Below are positions 1 through 8,285 of a DNA stretch of 45,088 bases, piece after piece (position 1 is the stretch's first letter; each line of letters begins with the position of its first letter). The translations under genes and the position numbers were made by a program. The stretch is from the NCBI GenBank assembly GCA_037968835.1, contig JBBKWG010000034.1, forward strand, positions 1 through 45,088, in the 5' to 3' direction. The notes under the pieces were generated by a model, which had not been told where the DNA came from, searched no databases, and saw only the letters and a program-made list of their open reading frames with translations. This DNA comes from JBBKWG01 sp037968835. GTDB lineage: Bacteria; Pseudomonadota; Alphaproteobacteria; Rhodobacterales; Rhodobacteraceae.

Positions 1-2
1 CC

Positions 3-764
3 GGCGAGGGGCCACGACTTTCGACCGTGACTTCGGCTCGCGATTTTGATGCGTTGAAGCCAGCCGATGCAATCCACGACCATCTGGCTCCTATCTACGA
101 AACCTTGCGGATTCTCACCAGTGTTCTTCCCGAACAGACGACACTCATTGGATTTGCCGGGGCTCCGTGGACGGTCGCGACCTACATGATCGCGGGTCGC
201 GGGACACCCGACCAAACACCGGCGCACAAGCTGAAGAACGAGAACAGGCCGGTTTTCGATGCCCTGATGGAGCGGATAACCGAAGCGACGATTCACTATC
301 TTTCCGCCCAGATCGAAGCGGGTGCCGAGGTCGTGAAGTTGTTCGACAGTTGGGCCGGGGCCCTTAAAGGACAGGATTTTGACGATTATGCGGTCGCTCC
401 GACCAAGCGGATCATTTCTGCGTTGAAATTACGCCATCCTGAAACGCCGATCATCGCCTTCCCGCGCGAGGCGGGCGAACGTTATGAAGGATTTGCAGGC
501 GCGACCGGCGCGGACTGCGTCGCGCTCGACAATTCCGTCGATGCCGATTGGGCGGCGAAACACGTTCAAATCGACGGGTGCGTTCAGGGCAATCTGGCTT
601 CGTCACACATGGTCACGGGCGGTGACGCGCTGGTCAGTGAGACGCGTAAGATCCTCAAGGCATTCAGCGGCGGGCCACACATCTTCAACCTGGGTCACGG
701 GATCACTCCGGACGCGGACCCCGCCAACGTGCAGTTGATGATCGACACCGTTCGCGAATACTAG
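3..764 (+). CDS. hemE: Uroporphyrinogen decarboxylase, 5' end cut by window edge
   Basis: HemE decarboxylates the four acetate side chains of uroporphyrinogen III to give coproporphyrinogen III in cytoplasmic haem and bacteriochlorophyll synthesis. The open frame enters from the window edge, so about 253 C-terminal residues of a protein usually near 345 are present. Visible are the family signature GFAGAPWTVATYMIAG at about residues 46-61 of the fragment, the KLFDSWAG segment and the C-terminal FNLGHGITPDADP. The usual GNLDP motif reads GNLASS here, a small departure that does not touch the catalytic aspartate, which lies upstream of the window. The stop codon almost touches the reading frame of the following channel gene. 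Confidence 0.96.
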   Translation, partial: GEGPRLSTVTSARDFDALKPADAIHDHLAPIYETLRILTSVLPEQTTLIGFAGAPWTVATYMIAGRGTPDQTPAHKLKNENRPVFDALMERITEATIHYLSAQIEAGAEVVKLFDSWAGALKGQDFDDYAVAPTKRIISALKLRHPETPIIAFPREAGERYEGFAGATGADCVALDNSVDADWAAKHVQIDGCVQGNLASSHMVTGGDALVSETRKILKAFSGGPHIFNLGHGITPDADPANVQLMIDTVREY

Positions 765-801
765 GATGGACGCGGCTTCGTTGCGTGTCATATTGAATGC
801 C

Positions 802-2139
802 ATGCGCTGCGCCATCTTCATTTCCATCGCCTTATTAGCGTATGCTCTGGCCACTCCAATCGTGGCGCAGGATGCTAGCGGAACAGAAGATACAACGGCG
901 CCAGTCCGTGACGTGGCGATCGCACCGATTGCACGCGACGAACAAATCGCGACGCGCATTTCCAATATCCTGACGTCGACAGGCTGGTATCAGGACATTT
1001 CCGTTACGGTTTCCGACGGAATCGTTTTCCTCGACGGTGAGACCGACAGTGACGAGCATCGCACTTGGGCGCGTGACTTGTCGGCCAAGACACAGGATGT
1101 CGTTGCGGTGGTAAACCGGCTGGATGTCGAATCCGGGATTAACTGGTCGATTGCTCCCGCGCTTAACGCGCTTGGGGACGTGTCCGAACGGCTGATCAGG
1201 ATGCTTCCCCTGTTCCTGCTGGCGCTGATCGTTCTTCCGGCAACGTGGTGGTTTTCGTCGATGGCTGCGCGCGGCCTGCGTCGCGTCCTTCTTGGCAGCG
1301 TGTCATCGCCGTTCTTGCGATCCGTAACCGCGCGATTGATGGCTTTGCCGATTTTTCTGGTCGGCATTTATGTCGTCCTACAGGTCGCGGGTCTCACACA
1401 GCTAGCTTTCTCGGTAGTAGGTGGAGCCGGCGTGATCGGAATAATCGTCGGATTTGCGTTTCGAGACATCGCCGAGAACTTCCTCGCATCGCTATTATTG
1501 TCATTGCGTCAGCCATTTCGCACCGGAGACCTGATCGAAGTGCAGGGAATGCTTGGGTCCGTGCATTCGATGAACACCCGTTCAACCGTTCTGATTTCTC
1601 CCGAGGGCAATCACATCCAGATACCGAATTCCGTTGTCTTCAAGAATGTCATCACCAACTTCACGGCGTCGCCCGAAGGCCGTGAGCAGATCTCGGTCGG
1701 TATCGGATACGATGCTTCCATCACCAAAGCGCAGGACATCATCGCGCAGGTTCTGTCAGAACACGAAGCCGTCCTCGACGAACCGCAACCAATGATCCTT
1801 GTCGATGCTCTGGGATCTTCGACGGTAAATCTTGTGGCTTATTACTGGGTCAACGTGCGCGCGTATTCGATCCTCAAGGTTAAATCCTCTGTCCTGCGAC
1901 TGGTGAAGAAAGCACTGACGGATGCCGGCATTTCGATGCCAGACGACGCGAGAGAGATCATTTTTCCGCAAGGCGTTCCGATTCTCACCGATCATGCAAT
2001 TGAACAACCCGCGCCGGTCCCCGAAAGCTCGCGAGCAAGAACCAACGCAGAGGCGGCTCTAAAGAATGATCAGGACGAAATCACCGAGCGTGCCGCCAAA
2101 GCCGACATCGCCGAAGACGACGGCAATCTGTTGTTGTAG
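802..2139 (+). CDS. BON-domain MscS-family mechanosensitive channel
   Basis: A small-conductance mechanosensitive channel homologue that would release solutes on hypo-osmotic shock. From the ATG at 802 the protein has 445 residues: a signal peptide (residues 1-23, ending VAQ), a periplasmic BON domain (about 45-110), a membrane segment near 130-155, then the MscS pore helix region with GGAGVIGIIVGFAFRDIAEN (about 205-225), the beta domain (RTGDLIEV, IQIPNSVVFKNVITNF) and a charged C-terminal tail rich in Ala and Glu. An in-frame ATG at 766 immediately follows the hemE stop but would put acidic residue 2 in front of the signal peptide; 802 is preferred, although neither start has a good ribosome site. 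Close spacing suggests cotranscription with hemE. Confidence 0.85.
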   Translation: MRCAIFISIALLAYALATPIVAQDASGTEDTTAPVRDVAIAPIARDEQIATRISNILTSTGWYQDISVTVSDGIVFLDGETDSDEHRTWARDLSAKTQDVVAVVNRLDVESGINWSIAPALNALGDVSERLIRMLPLFLLALIVLPATWWFSSMAARGLRRVLLGSVSSPFLRSVTARLMALPIFLVGIYVVLQVAGLTQLAFSVVGGAGVIGIIVGFAFRDIAENFLASLLLSLRQPFRTGDLIEVQGMLGSVHSMNTRSTVLISPEGNHIQIPNSVVFKNVITNFTASPEGREQISVGIGYDASITKAQDIIAQVLSEHEAVLDEPQPMILVDALGSSTVNLVAYYWVNVRAYSILKVKSSVLRLVKKALTDAGISMPDDAREIIFPQGVPILTDHAIEQPAPVPESSRARTNAEAALKNDQDEITERAAKADIAEDDGNLLL

Positions 2140-2191
2140 CGTGCGTGACTGAAAGCTGCCTCAAGATTTGGGCAGGCAAAGGAGAATAACG

Positions 2192-3985
2192 ATGCGAAAT
2201 CTGCCGGTAATACTGTCGATCTTCTGCCTCAGCGCTACCCACGCCATTTCGCAGCAAGCGGCAGATACCGTCGCACCTGAGGCAGGAATGTCGGCGACAG
2301 CAATCGAGACTACCGCCGATGTGGCCGCCGCGATGGATGCAAAGCTGGCCGGTCTGCCGACCGAAGCTCAGGACTGGATGGTCGCCGCCGCAAATCCGCT
2401 GGCAGTCGCCGCCGGCGCACGGGTTTTGCGCGATGGCGGGACTGCGGCTGACGCCATGATTGCGGTACAGGCCGTTCTCGGTCTGGTCGAGCCGCAATCG
2501 TCAGGCCTGGGAGGCGGCGCATTCCTTGTCTGGTATGACGGTTCCACCGGCGAGGTCACAACGCTTGACGGTCGCGAAACCGCACCGCTCGATGCAACGC
2601 CAACGCTGTTTCTCGATGAGAACGGCGAGCCGCTGGACTTCTTCGATGCCGTTGTCGGCGGACGTTCAGTCGGGGTTCCCGGCACACCGGCCCTGATGCA
2701 AAAAGCGCACGACAAATGGGGTGGATCCGATTGGGCCAGTCTGTTCGCCGAAGCCATCATTCTGGCTGACGAGGGCTTTACCGTTTCGCCGCGTCTTGGC
2801 GAGCTGATTGCCGAAGACGCCGACCGTCTGTCCCGCTTCGGTCCAACGCGAGATTACTTCCTCCCCGGTGGCGCTCCTCTGGTCGCCGGTGACACACTCA
2901 GAAACCGCGCATATGCCGATACCTTGCGGATGGTCGCCGCGCATGGATCGAGGGTGTTCTACTCTGGTCCGATCGCCGACGGAATCGTCGCGACAGTGCG
3001 CACCGCTGCTGGCAATCCCGGCGTCATGACAGCGGCTGACCTTGCGCTTTATTCGGTGAAAGAGCGCCCGCCGGTTTGCGTTACCTACCGCGCACATGAC
3101 GTTTGCGGCATGGGTCCGCCGTCTTCCGGCGCACTGACGGTTGGACAGATCCTTGGGATGCTCGACTCCTATGATCTCGCGACTATGGGTTCCAGTTCGA
3201 CTGAGGCGTGGCGTCTCATCGGTGATGCCTCGCGCTTGGCGTTCGCCGATCGCGGTCGCTACATGGCCGACAGCGATTTCGTTCCGATGCCCACCGAGGG
3301 CCTTGTCGCGTCAGATTACCTCGACGAACGCGCAACCCTTCTAGCCGGTGATGACGCCTTGCCCGAGGTGGCGCCCGGTTCGCCGGAGTGGGATCACGCG
3401 GCTCTCTGGGGAGACGACGCGTCGATCGAGCTTCCTTCGACCTCGCACATCTCGATTGTCGATGCCTATGGCAATGCACTTTCGATGACGACGACCATCG
3501 AGAACGGCTTTGGGTCGCGGTTGATGGCGCCAGGTGGCTTTCTTCTCAATAACGAACTGACCGACTTCAGCTTCAACACGCATGACGACGGAGCGCCGAT
3601 AGCCAACCGGGTCGAACCGGGCAAACGACCGCGTTCTTCGATGGCGCCGACCATCGTGCTGAAAGATGGCGAACCGGTGCTAATCGTTGGTTCGCCGGGA
3701 GGAAGTCGGATTATCGGATACGTCGCCAAAACCATCATCGCACATCTTGATTGGGACATGGACGTTCAGGCCGCGGTTGCATTGCCGCATCTGGTGAACC
3801 GTTTCGGCACGTTCGATCTGGAGGAGGGCACCAACGCCGCCGATCTCGAAGCCGGCCTTCAGTTACTCGGCTACGAGACAAGCGTGGGCGAGCTGAATTC
3901 TGGCTTGCACGCAATCGCGATTGACGACACGGGACTGACGGGCGGCGCGGATCCACGGCGGGAAGGCATCGCATTGGGTGAATAG
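2192..3985 (+). CDS. ggt: Gamma-glutamyltransferase (glutathione hydrolase precursor)
   Basis: Periplasmic N-terminal nucleophile hydrolase that cleaves the gamma-glutamyl bond of glutathione and transfers it to water or amino acids. The start at 2192 is chosen because AAAGGAG lies at 2178-2184 and because it opens with a signal peptide (MRNLPVILSIFCLSATHAIS). The 597-residue length is typical. The self-cleavage nucleophile is Thr417 in STSHISIVD, the start of the small subunit; SSGLGGGAF, the NNELTDFSF segment and GSPGGSRII, which line the glutamyl-binding pocket in the family, are present. The precursor should mature to about 43 and 19 kDa chains. No regulatory site was seen in the 52 bases upstream. 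Confidence 0.95.
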   Translation: MRNLPVILSIFCLSATHAISQQAADTVAPEAGMSATAIETTADVAAAMDAKLAGLPTEAQDWMVAAANPLAVAAGARVLRDGGTAADAMIAVQAVLGLVEPQSSGLGGGAFLVWYDGSTGEVTTLDGRETAPLDATPTLFLDENGEPLDFFDAVVGGRSVGVPGTPALMQKAHDKWGGSDWASLFAEAIILADEGFTVSPRLGELIAEDADRLSRFGPTRDYFLPGGAPLVAGDTLRNRAYADTLRMVAAHGSRVFYSGPIADGIVATVRTAAGNPGVMTAADLALYSVKERPPVCVTYRAHDVCGMGPPSSGALTVGQILGMLDSYDLATMGSSSTEAWRLIGDASRLAFADRGRYMADSDFVPMPTEGLVASDYLDERATLLAGDDALPEVAPGSPEWDHAALWGDDASIELPSTSHISIVDAYGNALSMTTTIENGFGSRLMAPGGFLLNNELTDFSFNTHDDGAPIANRVEPGKRPRSSMAPTIVLKDGEPVLIVGSPGGSRIIGYVAKTIIAHLDWDMDVQAAVALPHLVNRFGTFDLEEGTNAADLEAGLQLLGYETSVGELNSGLHAIAIDDTGLTGGADPRREGIALGE

Positions 3986-4202
3986 TAGCCAGCATCGCAG
4001 AGAGTGGGTTTATTGCGTAGCTGCGGTATTTGCTGAATAGGCCAAACTTGAATTGGCAGGTCATCTCGTTGCCGACCCCAGCAAAGTTAAACGTGCGCCT
4101 TGTCGCGAAAGAGACGCATCGACACGCGTGGCATAGATGCTGCGCTAGATCGCTGACGCGAAAGCCATTGCGCCGATCAAGCGCTCTGTCAGGATTGCGA
4201 CC

Positions 4203-5060
4203 ATGCGCCTGATCCTGATGATCATTCTGACGCTAATCGCTTTTGCTGCCAACTCGGTGCTGAACCGAATGGCACTTGCCTCGGGTGATGCTGGGCCTGC
4301 GGCGTTTGCGGCGCTTCGGATGTTTTCGGGTGCTGTCTTTCTGGCGCTCCTTGTCTTCGTGCGGGGTAGGCTACTGCGCCTGCGCAGCCCCAAACGCTGG
4401 ATCGGCACCGCGTCGCTGGCGCTGTACATGCTTGGCTTTTCTTTCGCCTATGTCGCGCTGCAAGCCGGGGTTGGCGCGCTGATATTGTTCGGCGGAGTGC
4501 AGATCACGATGTTTGCGGGCGCCATCGCTCAGGGCGAGCGACCGCCGCTGTCGCGCTGGATAGGGTCCGCCGTTGCATTCGGAGGTTTGGTTTGGCTGCT
4601 TTGGCCTGGAGCCGCTGCCGCCCCCAATTTCGCTGGTGCGGGTCTCATGGCATTTGCGGCTCTTGGCTGGGGTATCTATTCGCTTGTCGGGCGCGGTGTC
4701 GCCGATCCGTTGTCGGAAACGGCGTCAAACTTCATTTGTGCAGCCCCGATCGCGCTTATCGTCTGGCTCATTGTCCCCGATGGGATGAACGGTCGCGGCG
4801 CACTACTGGCGGTAACCTCGGGCGCAATAACCTCGGGAATGGGCTACGCATTGTGGTATTCGGTCTTGCCGAAACTGCCGTCGTCGGTCGCGGCACTGGC
4901 GCAATTGACGGTTCCCGTCATAGCACTCGCCGGTGGCCTTGTCTTTCTGGGTGAGGCTCCGACACTCAGGTTCCTCATCGCCAGCGCAATCGTGCTGGGC
5001 GGCGTTGCCTTTGGCGTTGTCGTGGGACGTCAGCGAACGAGCGGTTCCAGAGCATCATAA
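4203..5060 (+). CDS. DMT-superfamily permease (EamA family)
   Basis: An inner-membrane transporter of 285 residues, the normal length for EamA proteins, with about ten hydrophobic segments arranged as two EamA repeats (roughly residues 1-135 and 145-280). Helices begin with MRLILMIILTLIAFAANSVLNR and end with FLIASAIVLGGVAFGVVVG. The substrate cannot be told from sequence; relatives export amino acids or other metabolites. The start lies 217 bases after ggt in a stretch where I see no clear promoter or terminator. The 3' end overlaps the convergent Nudix gene by 31 bases. Confidence 0.88.
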   Translation: MRLILMIILTLIAFAANSVLNRMALASGDAGPAAFAALRMFSGAVFLALLVFVRGRLLRLRSPKRWIGTASLALYMLGFSFAYVALQAGVGALILFGGVQITMFAGAIAQGERPPLSRWIGSAVAFGGLVWLLWPGAAAAPNFAGAGLMAFAALGWGIYSLVGRGVADPLSETASNFICAAPIALIVWLIVPDGMNGRGALLAVTSGAITSGMGYALWYSVLPKLPSSVAALAQLTVPVIALAGGLVFLGEAPTLRFLIASAIVLGGVAFGVVVGRQRTSGSRAS

Positions 5061-5479
5061 TAGCAGGCCGCGTCATTGCTCCAAGCAACGTCGGCAAGAC
5101 TGTCGGGTTTGACGCGGCAAGATGCCAATTCGTCTCTTGTGACCCATCGACGCTCGGTGACTATCCCCTCGGGGTCTTCCCAGACGGCGGGGATGTCATC
5201 GCTCAGAAGCTTGCAGCGGAAGTAGATGTCAACTTGATGGAACGCGCGTTCGGGGTCGTGAAACTCATTCACAAGAACCACGTCCTCGACAGCCACGTCC
5301 AATCCGGTTTCCTCGTGAACTTCGCGCTTCAGATTGTCGGGCAGCGATTGGTGCGGTTCAACGCCGCCACCCGGTGCGCAAAGCAGATCATTTTGTCCGC
5401 CGGGCCATGCGTTGACCAGCAAAAGCCGTCCATTGCGCAGAATGATCGCGCGCACGGCAAGTCTGGGAACATATCGCAC
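5030..5479 (-). CDS. NUDIX hydrolase
   Basis: A 149-residue single-domain pyrophosphohydrolase; substrate unknown. The Nudix box spans GGGVEPHQSLPDNL and KREVHEETGLD: the REVHEETG metal-binding half is intact, but the first glutamate of the GX5E element is glutamine. The start is a GTG (5477-5479) three bases after the purK stop, so it is probably the last gene of purE-purK-nudix. It ends inside the convergent EamA gene. The retained REVxEE glutamates argue for activity despite the Glu to Gln change. Confidence 0.9.
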   Translation of the reverse strand: MRYVPRLAVRAIILRNGRLLLVNAWPGGQNDLLCAPGGGVEPHQSLPDNLKREVHEETGLDVAVEDVVLVNEFHDPERAFHQVDIYFRCKLLSDDIPAVWEDPEGIVTERRWVTRDELASCRVKPDSLADVAWSNDAACYYDALEPLVR

Positions 5480-5482
5480 TGC

Positions 5483-6571
5483 CTATCGACGGTCGGTGGC
5501 AGGGCCGAGAATGCGCGTCACATGCCCCATCTTGCGACCGTCTCGCGTTTCGTCTTTGCCGTAAAGATGAAGCCGTGCTCCCATTTCGGCTGCAATGTCG
5601 TGCACCGCATCGACGTCGTGGCCGATCAGATTGGTCATGACGACGTCGGAATGACGAACCGGATCGACCAGCGGCCATCCTGCAACCGCCCGGATGTGTT
5701 GCTCGAATTGATCAATCAACGCACCCGCTTCGGTCCAGTGACCCGAGTTGTGGACGCGGGGGGCGATTTCATTGACGATCAGATCACCGTCCTTTTCAAA
5801 CAGCTCGACGCCCAGAACGCCGACGTAGTCGAGCGCGGTCAAGATTGTTCCGGCAATTCCTAAAGCGCGATCACGAACCTCGGTCGATATAGTCGCAGGA
5901 ACGTGGGTTGTTCGCAGTATCCCGTCCTTGTGAACATTCTCTCCCGGCTCAAAACATGCGATGCGATCATCGATTCCCCGCGCTGCTATCACACTGATCT
6001 CGCGGTCGAAGTCCACGAACCCCTCAAGTATCGCATCGGCACCGCTCATTGCCTCAAGCGCTGCTGCCGCCGCATGGTTGTCCCGGATCAAGGCTTGGCC
6101 CTTGCCATCGTAACCAAGGCGCCGCGTTTTCAGAATTGCGGGCAAGCCGACATTCGCAATTGCCTGTGCGAGGACCGCGGCGTCGGTCGAAACCGTGGCG
6201 AAGGGTGCCGTAGTCAAACCAATCTCGCGCAAGAATTTCTTTTCCTCAAACCTGTCCTGACTAACCGCAAGCGCGCGCCGGTCCGGCCTTATTGCCACCA
6301 GCGCCTCAATCTGGTCGAGCGCCGACGCTGGAACGTTCTCGAACTCGTAGGTCACGACATCGACGCTTCTGGCGAATGCGTCCAATGCCTCCGCATTTTC
6401 GTAGCTGGCTGTCGTCAGAGCACCCGCCGTTTCTGCAGCGGGCGGATTGGAGGATGGCTCATAGATATGCACGCGAAACCCAAGCCGCGAGGCCGCCATA
6501 GAAAGCATCCGACCAAGCTGACCGCCTCCAAGAATTCCAATTGTCGCACCCGGGGCCAAAGCGTCACTCAT
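5483..6571 (-). CDS. purK: N5-carboxyaminoimidazole ribonucleotide synthase
   Basis: ATP-grasp enzyme of purine synthesis that carboxylates AIR with bicarbonate and ATP to give N5-CAIR, the substrate of PurE next door. The 362 residues show the N-terminal dinucleotide-like loop GILGGGQLGRML (residues 12-23), the ATP-grasp core with LKTRRLGYDGKGQ (about 147-159), the ILEGFVDFDREISVI strand and the metal-binding EIAPRVHNSGHWT segment. The start overlaps the purE stop by 8 bases, indicating translational coupling in one operon. Confidence 0.97.
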   Translation of the reverse strand: MSDALAPGATIGILGGGQLGRMLSMAASRLGFRVHIYEPSSNPPAAETAGALTTASYENAEALDAFARSVDVVTYEFENVPASALDQIEALVAIRPDRRALAVSQDRFEEKKFLREIGLTTAPFATVSTDAAVLAQAIANVGLPAILKTRRLGYDGKGQALIRDNHAAAAALEAMSGADAILEGFVDFDREISVIAARGIDDRIACFEPGENVHKDGILRTTHVPATISTEVRDRALGIAGTILTALDYVGVLGVELFEKDGDLIVNEIAPRVHNSGHWTEAGALIDQFEQHIRAVAGWPLVDPVRHSDVVMTNLIGHDVDAVHDIAAEMGARLHLYGKDETRDGRKMGHVTRILGPATDRR

Positions 6572-7049
6572 CGCGGGGTTCCTCGGGTATGGACGCCGTC
6601 TTCGCCGAGCGCCAATCGTCCAAGCGTTGCGCCAGATTCGGATCGTTCAAAGCCAGGATCTGTGCCGCCATCAAACCCGCATTCATCGCCCCGCCCGCGC
6701 CGATTGCCATCGTTGCAACCGGGTATCCGCGCGGCATCTGAAGGATCGAATATAGGCTGTCCACACCCCTGAGTGCCTGCGTTTCGACAGGCACGCCAAT
6801 CACCGGAACACGCGTTTTGGACGCCATCATACCGGGCAGATGGGCAGCACCACCCGCCCCGGCGATTATGACTTTCAATCCACGCTCAACCGCAGATTTT
6901 CCGTATTCCCACAGGCGATCCGGTGTTCGATGCGCTGAAACAATCTTCGTTTCAAAGGAAACACCTAACTCGCTGAGAATTTCGGTTGCGGGCTTCAATG
7001 TGGACCAGTCGGACTGGCTTCCCATGATAATCCCGACATCTGCGCTCAT
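6564..7049 (-). CDS. purE: N5-carboxyaminoimidazole ribonucleotide mutase
   Basis: Class I PurE, which moves the carboxylate of N5-CAIR to C4 giving CAIR. The protein has 161 residues and the full set of active-site motifs: GSQSDWSTLKPA near residue 10, VSAHRTPDRL with the catalytic His near 40, and IAGAGGAAHLPGM near 62-74. The start has an excellent ribosome site, GGAGG five bases upstream. First gene of the purE-purK-nudix set; its promoter should lie in 7050-7106, but no convincing hexamers are visible there. Confidence 0.97.
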   Translation of the reverse strand: MSADVGIIMGSQSDWSTLKPATEILSELGVSFETKIVSAHRTPDRLWEYGKSAVERGLKVIIAGAGGAAHLPGMMASKTRVPVIGVPVETQALRGVDSLYSILQMPRGYPVATMAIGAGGAMNAGLMAAQILALNDPNLAQRLDDWRSAKTASIPEEPRDE

Positions 7050-7106
7050 AGAAGCCTCCGCTGCTGACGCGGCGACTATACTTGCAGGGGCCGGGGCCGC
7101 AATCGC

Positions 7107-7331
7107 CTAGGCGATAATGTCGGGGGTCAACTGGTCCTCAAGCGCCGAGATGCGATCTTTCAGGCCCAGTTTCTGCTTCTTGAGCCGACGGACCATCAAC
7201 GCGTCAACCGTGCCTTTTTCCTCAAGCGCACGGATCGCTTCGTCCAGATCGCGGTGTTCGCGGCGCAGCATTTCAAGTTTCACACGCAGCACTTCGTCTG
7301 CATGCATCTTGCGGGGCGGTGTGTGGGACAT
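7107..7331 (-). CDS. DUF465 (YdcH-type) coiled-coil protein
   Basis: A 74-residue, strongly charged helical protein of the DUF465 family, common and uncharacterised in Proteobacteria. Residues 12-72 form a predicted two-helix coiled coil (LEMLRREHRDLDEAIRALEE, then RRLKKQKLGLKDRISALED). No catalytic residues can be assigned. It lies upstream of purE on the same strand, 57 bases away, and its own start faces the hsp20 gene divergently. Confidence 0.85.
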   Translation of the reverse strand: MSHTPPRKMHADEVLRVKLEMLRREHRDLDEAIRALEEKGTVDALMVRRLKKQKLGLKDRISALEDQLTPDIIA

Positions 7332-7410
7332 AGGTGGTCTTTTCTGACCCTTATCTTGCGATCTGTCAGTAAATTAGCCCCTTCGACGAACTACGCATAG
7401 CTAATTCGGC

Positions 7411-7439
7411 CTTGCAGAGGCCGACATGCGTCCCCATAT
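7411..7439 (+). promoter_or_regulatory. Heat-shock (sigma-32 type) promoter of hsp20
   Basis: CTTGCA at 7411-7416 and CCCCATAT at 7432-7439, separated by 15 bases, match the sigma-32 pattern CTTGAA-N13-15-CCCCATNT. The predicted transcript start near 7446 would leave a leader of about 52 nucleotides before the hsp20 ATG at 7498. The assignment is by pattern only. Confidence 0.55.
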
Positions 7440-7448
7440 TTTTTCCAA

Positions 7449-7495
7449 CGGTCGCCTTCGGGGGCCGGGTCTGACGTCGCTTCATCGAGGACGCC
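7449..7495 (+). promoter_or_regulatory. ROSE-like RNA thermometer in the hsp20 leader
   Basis: Two hairpins follow the predicted transcript start. The first (7449-7467) has a cUUCGg tetraloop and one bulged G. The second (7475-7493) pairs UCGCU (7477-7481) with the ribosome-binding AGGA (7488-7491) across a 6-base loop: U-A, bulged C, G opposite G, C-G, U-A, then G-C and C-G outside. A U(U/C)GCU motif opposite the Shine-Dalgarno with a G-G mismatch is the hallmark of ROSE thermometers of small heat-shock genes. Fold was drawn by hand. Confidence 0.5.
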
Positions 7496-7497
7496 GA

Positions 7498-7908
7498 ATG
7501 AGCAAACTGACCTTGGGGACCCACCCCTTTCTTCTTGGCTTCGACCAGCTTGAACGCATGGTCGAACGTACTGCCAAATCTGAAAACGGTTATCCCCCGT
7601 ACAATATCGAACAGACCAGCGAGAACGTCTTTCGCATCACGCTTGCCGTAGCGGGGTTTGGCGAAGACGATCTTTCGGTTACACTCGAGGACCGCCAGCT
7701 TGTCGTCAGGGGTCGTCAAACCGACGAAACCGACGGGCAGGTTTTTTTGCACCGCGGCATCGCCGCGCGCCAGTTTCAGCGGACCTTTCTGCTGGCGGAA
7801 GGCGTTGAAGTTTCAGGTGCGGCACTGAAGAACGGTTTGCTTCACATTGATCTGGCCCGCGCGGTGCCCGAGTCCGTGGTGCAGACGATCAAGATCGGCA
7901 AGGGGTAA
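7498..7908 (+). CDS. Small heat-shock protein, Hsp20/IbpA class
   Basis: ATP-independent holdase chaperone of the alpha-crystallin family, 136 residues. The start at 7498 is chosen because GAGG (7487-7490) precedes it and the family begins with a short hydrophobic N-terminal arm here (SKLTLGTHPFLLGFDQLERM). The alpha-crystallin domain runs from YPPYNIEQTSEN (about residue 34) to KNGLLHIDLAR (about 112-122), containing the class-A style YPPYNIE and the C-terminal GLL strand. The predicted sigma-32 promoter and ROSE-like leader upstream indicate dual heat control. It is followed 12 bases later by a DUF1150 gene. Confidence 0.95.
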   Translation: MSKLTLGTHPFLLGFDQLERMVERTAKSENGYPPYNIEQTSENVFRITLAVAGFGEDDLSVTLEDRQLVVRGRQTDETDGQVFLHRGIAARQFQRTFLLAEGVEVSGAALKNGLLHIDLARAVPESVVQTIKIGKG

Positions 7909-7920
7909 AGGGCTATCGCT

Positions 7921-8148
7921 ATGCACACGCCATATAAATTCAAGGACCTGACCGATGACCGGCTCGTCTACATTCGTCCTGTCGCGGTTGCGGATTTGCC
8001 GGACGAAGTTCAGGATCAGGCTGGCGGCTCGCACCAGATCTATGCGGTTCATAATTCGGACGGCGAACGTCTGGCTCTTGTGAAGGACCGCAAGATGGCA
8101 TTCATCCTCGCTCGCCAGAACGATTTCGCGCCCGTCAACGTCCACTGA
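7921..8148 (+). CDS. DUF1150 family protein
   Basis: A 75-residue cytoplasmic protein of DUF1150, function unknown. The sequence is largely beta-prone with LVYIRPVAVADLP near the start and a C-terminal RKMAFILARQNDFAPVNVH block. DUF1150 genes commonly sit just behind hsp20 in Rhodobacterales, and here only 12 bases separate them, so the protein should be heat-induced together with the chaperone. A terminator follows at 8178. Confidence 0.85.
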   Translation: MHTPYKFKDLTDDRLVYIRPVAVADLPDEVQDQAGGSHQIYAVHNSDGERLALVKDRKMAFILARQNDFAPVNVH

Positions 8149-8177
8149 CATATCCCCTTCGGCGCTGAATGACATTG

Positions 8178-8209
8178 AGCCGGGTCCGACTTAACGGGTC
8201 CGGCTTTGT
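8178..8209 (+). terminator. Intrinsic terminator after hsp20-DUF1150
   Basis: Left arm 8178-8188 (AGCCGGGTCCG), loop ACTTAA, right arm 8195-8205 (CGGGTCCGGCT): an 11-pair stem including two G-U pairs, followed by TTGTC. The T tract is short, so efficiency is uncertain. It separates the heat-shock pair from pdxJ. Confidence 0.6.
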
Positions 8210-8285
8210 CATGTCACTTGCACGGAAAATGCTTGCGTTGCGGCACCTTGGCGATAACGTTCCGGCTAAGTGAAAAGGTATTGCC

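Noticed and set aside
4030..4212. 60-residue open frame in the ggt-EamA gap
   Set aside because: No ribosome site, Arg-rich, overlaps the EamA start; no family resemblance.
5903..6772. 289-residue open frame antisense to purK/purE
   Set aside because: Shadow frame across two well-supported genes; Cys/Arg/His-rich, no domain and no ribosome site.
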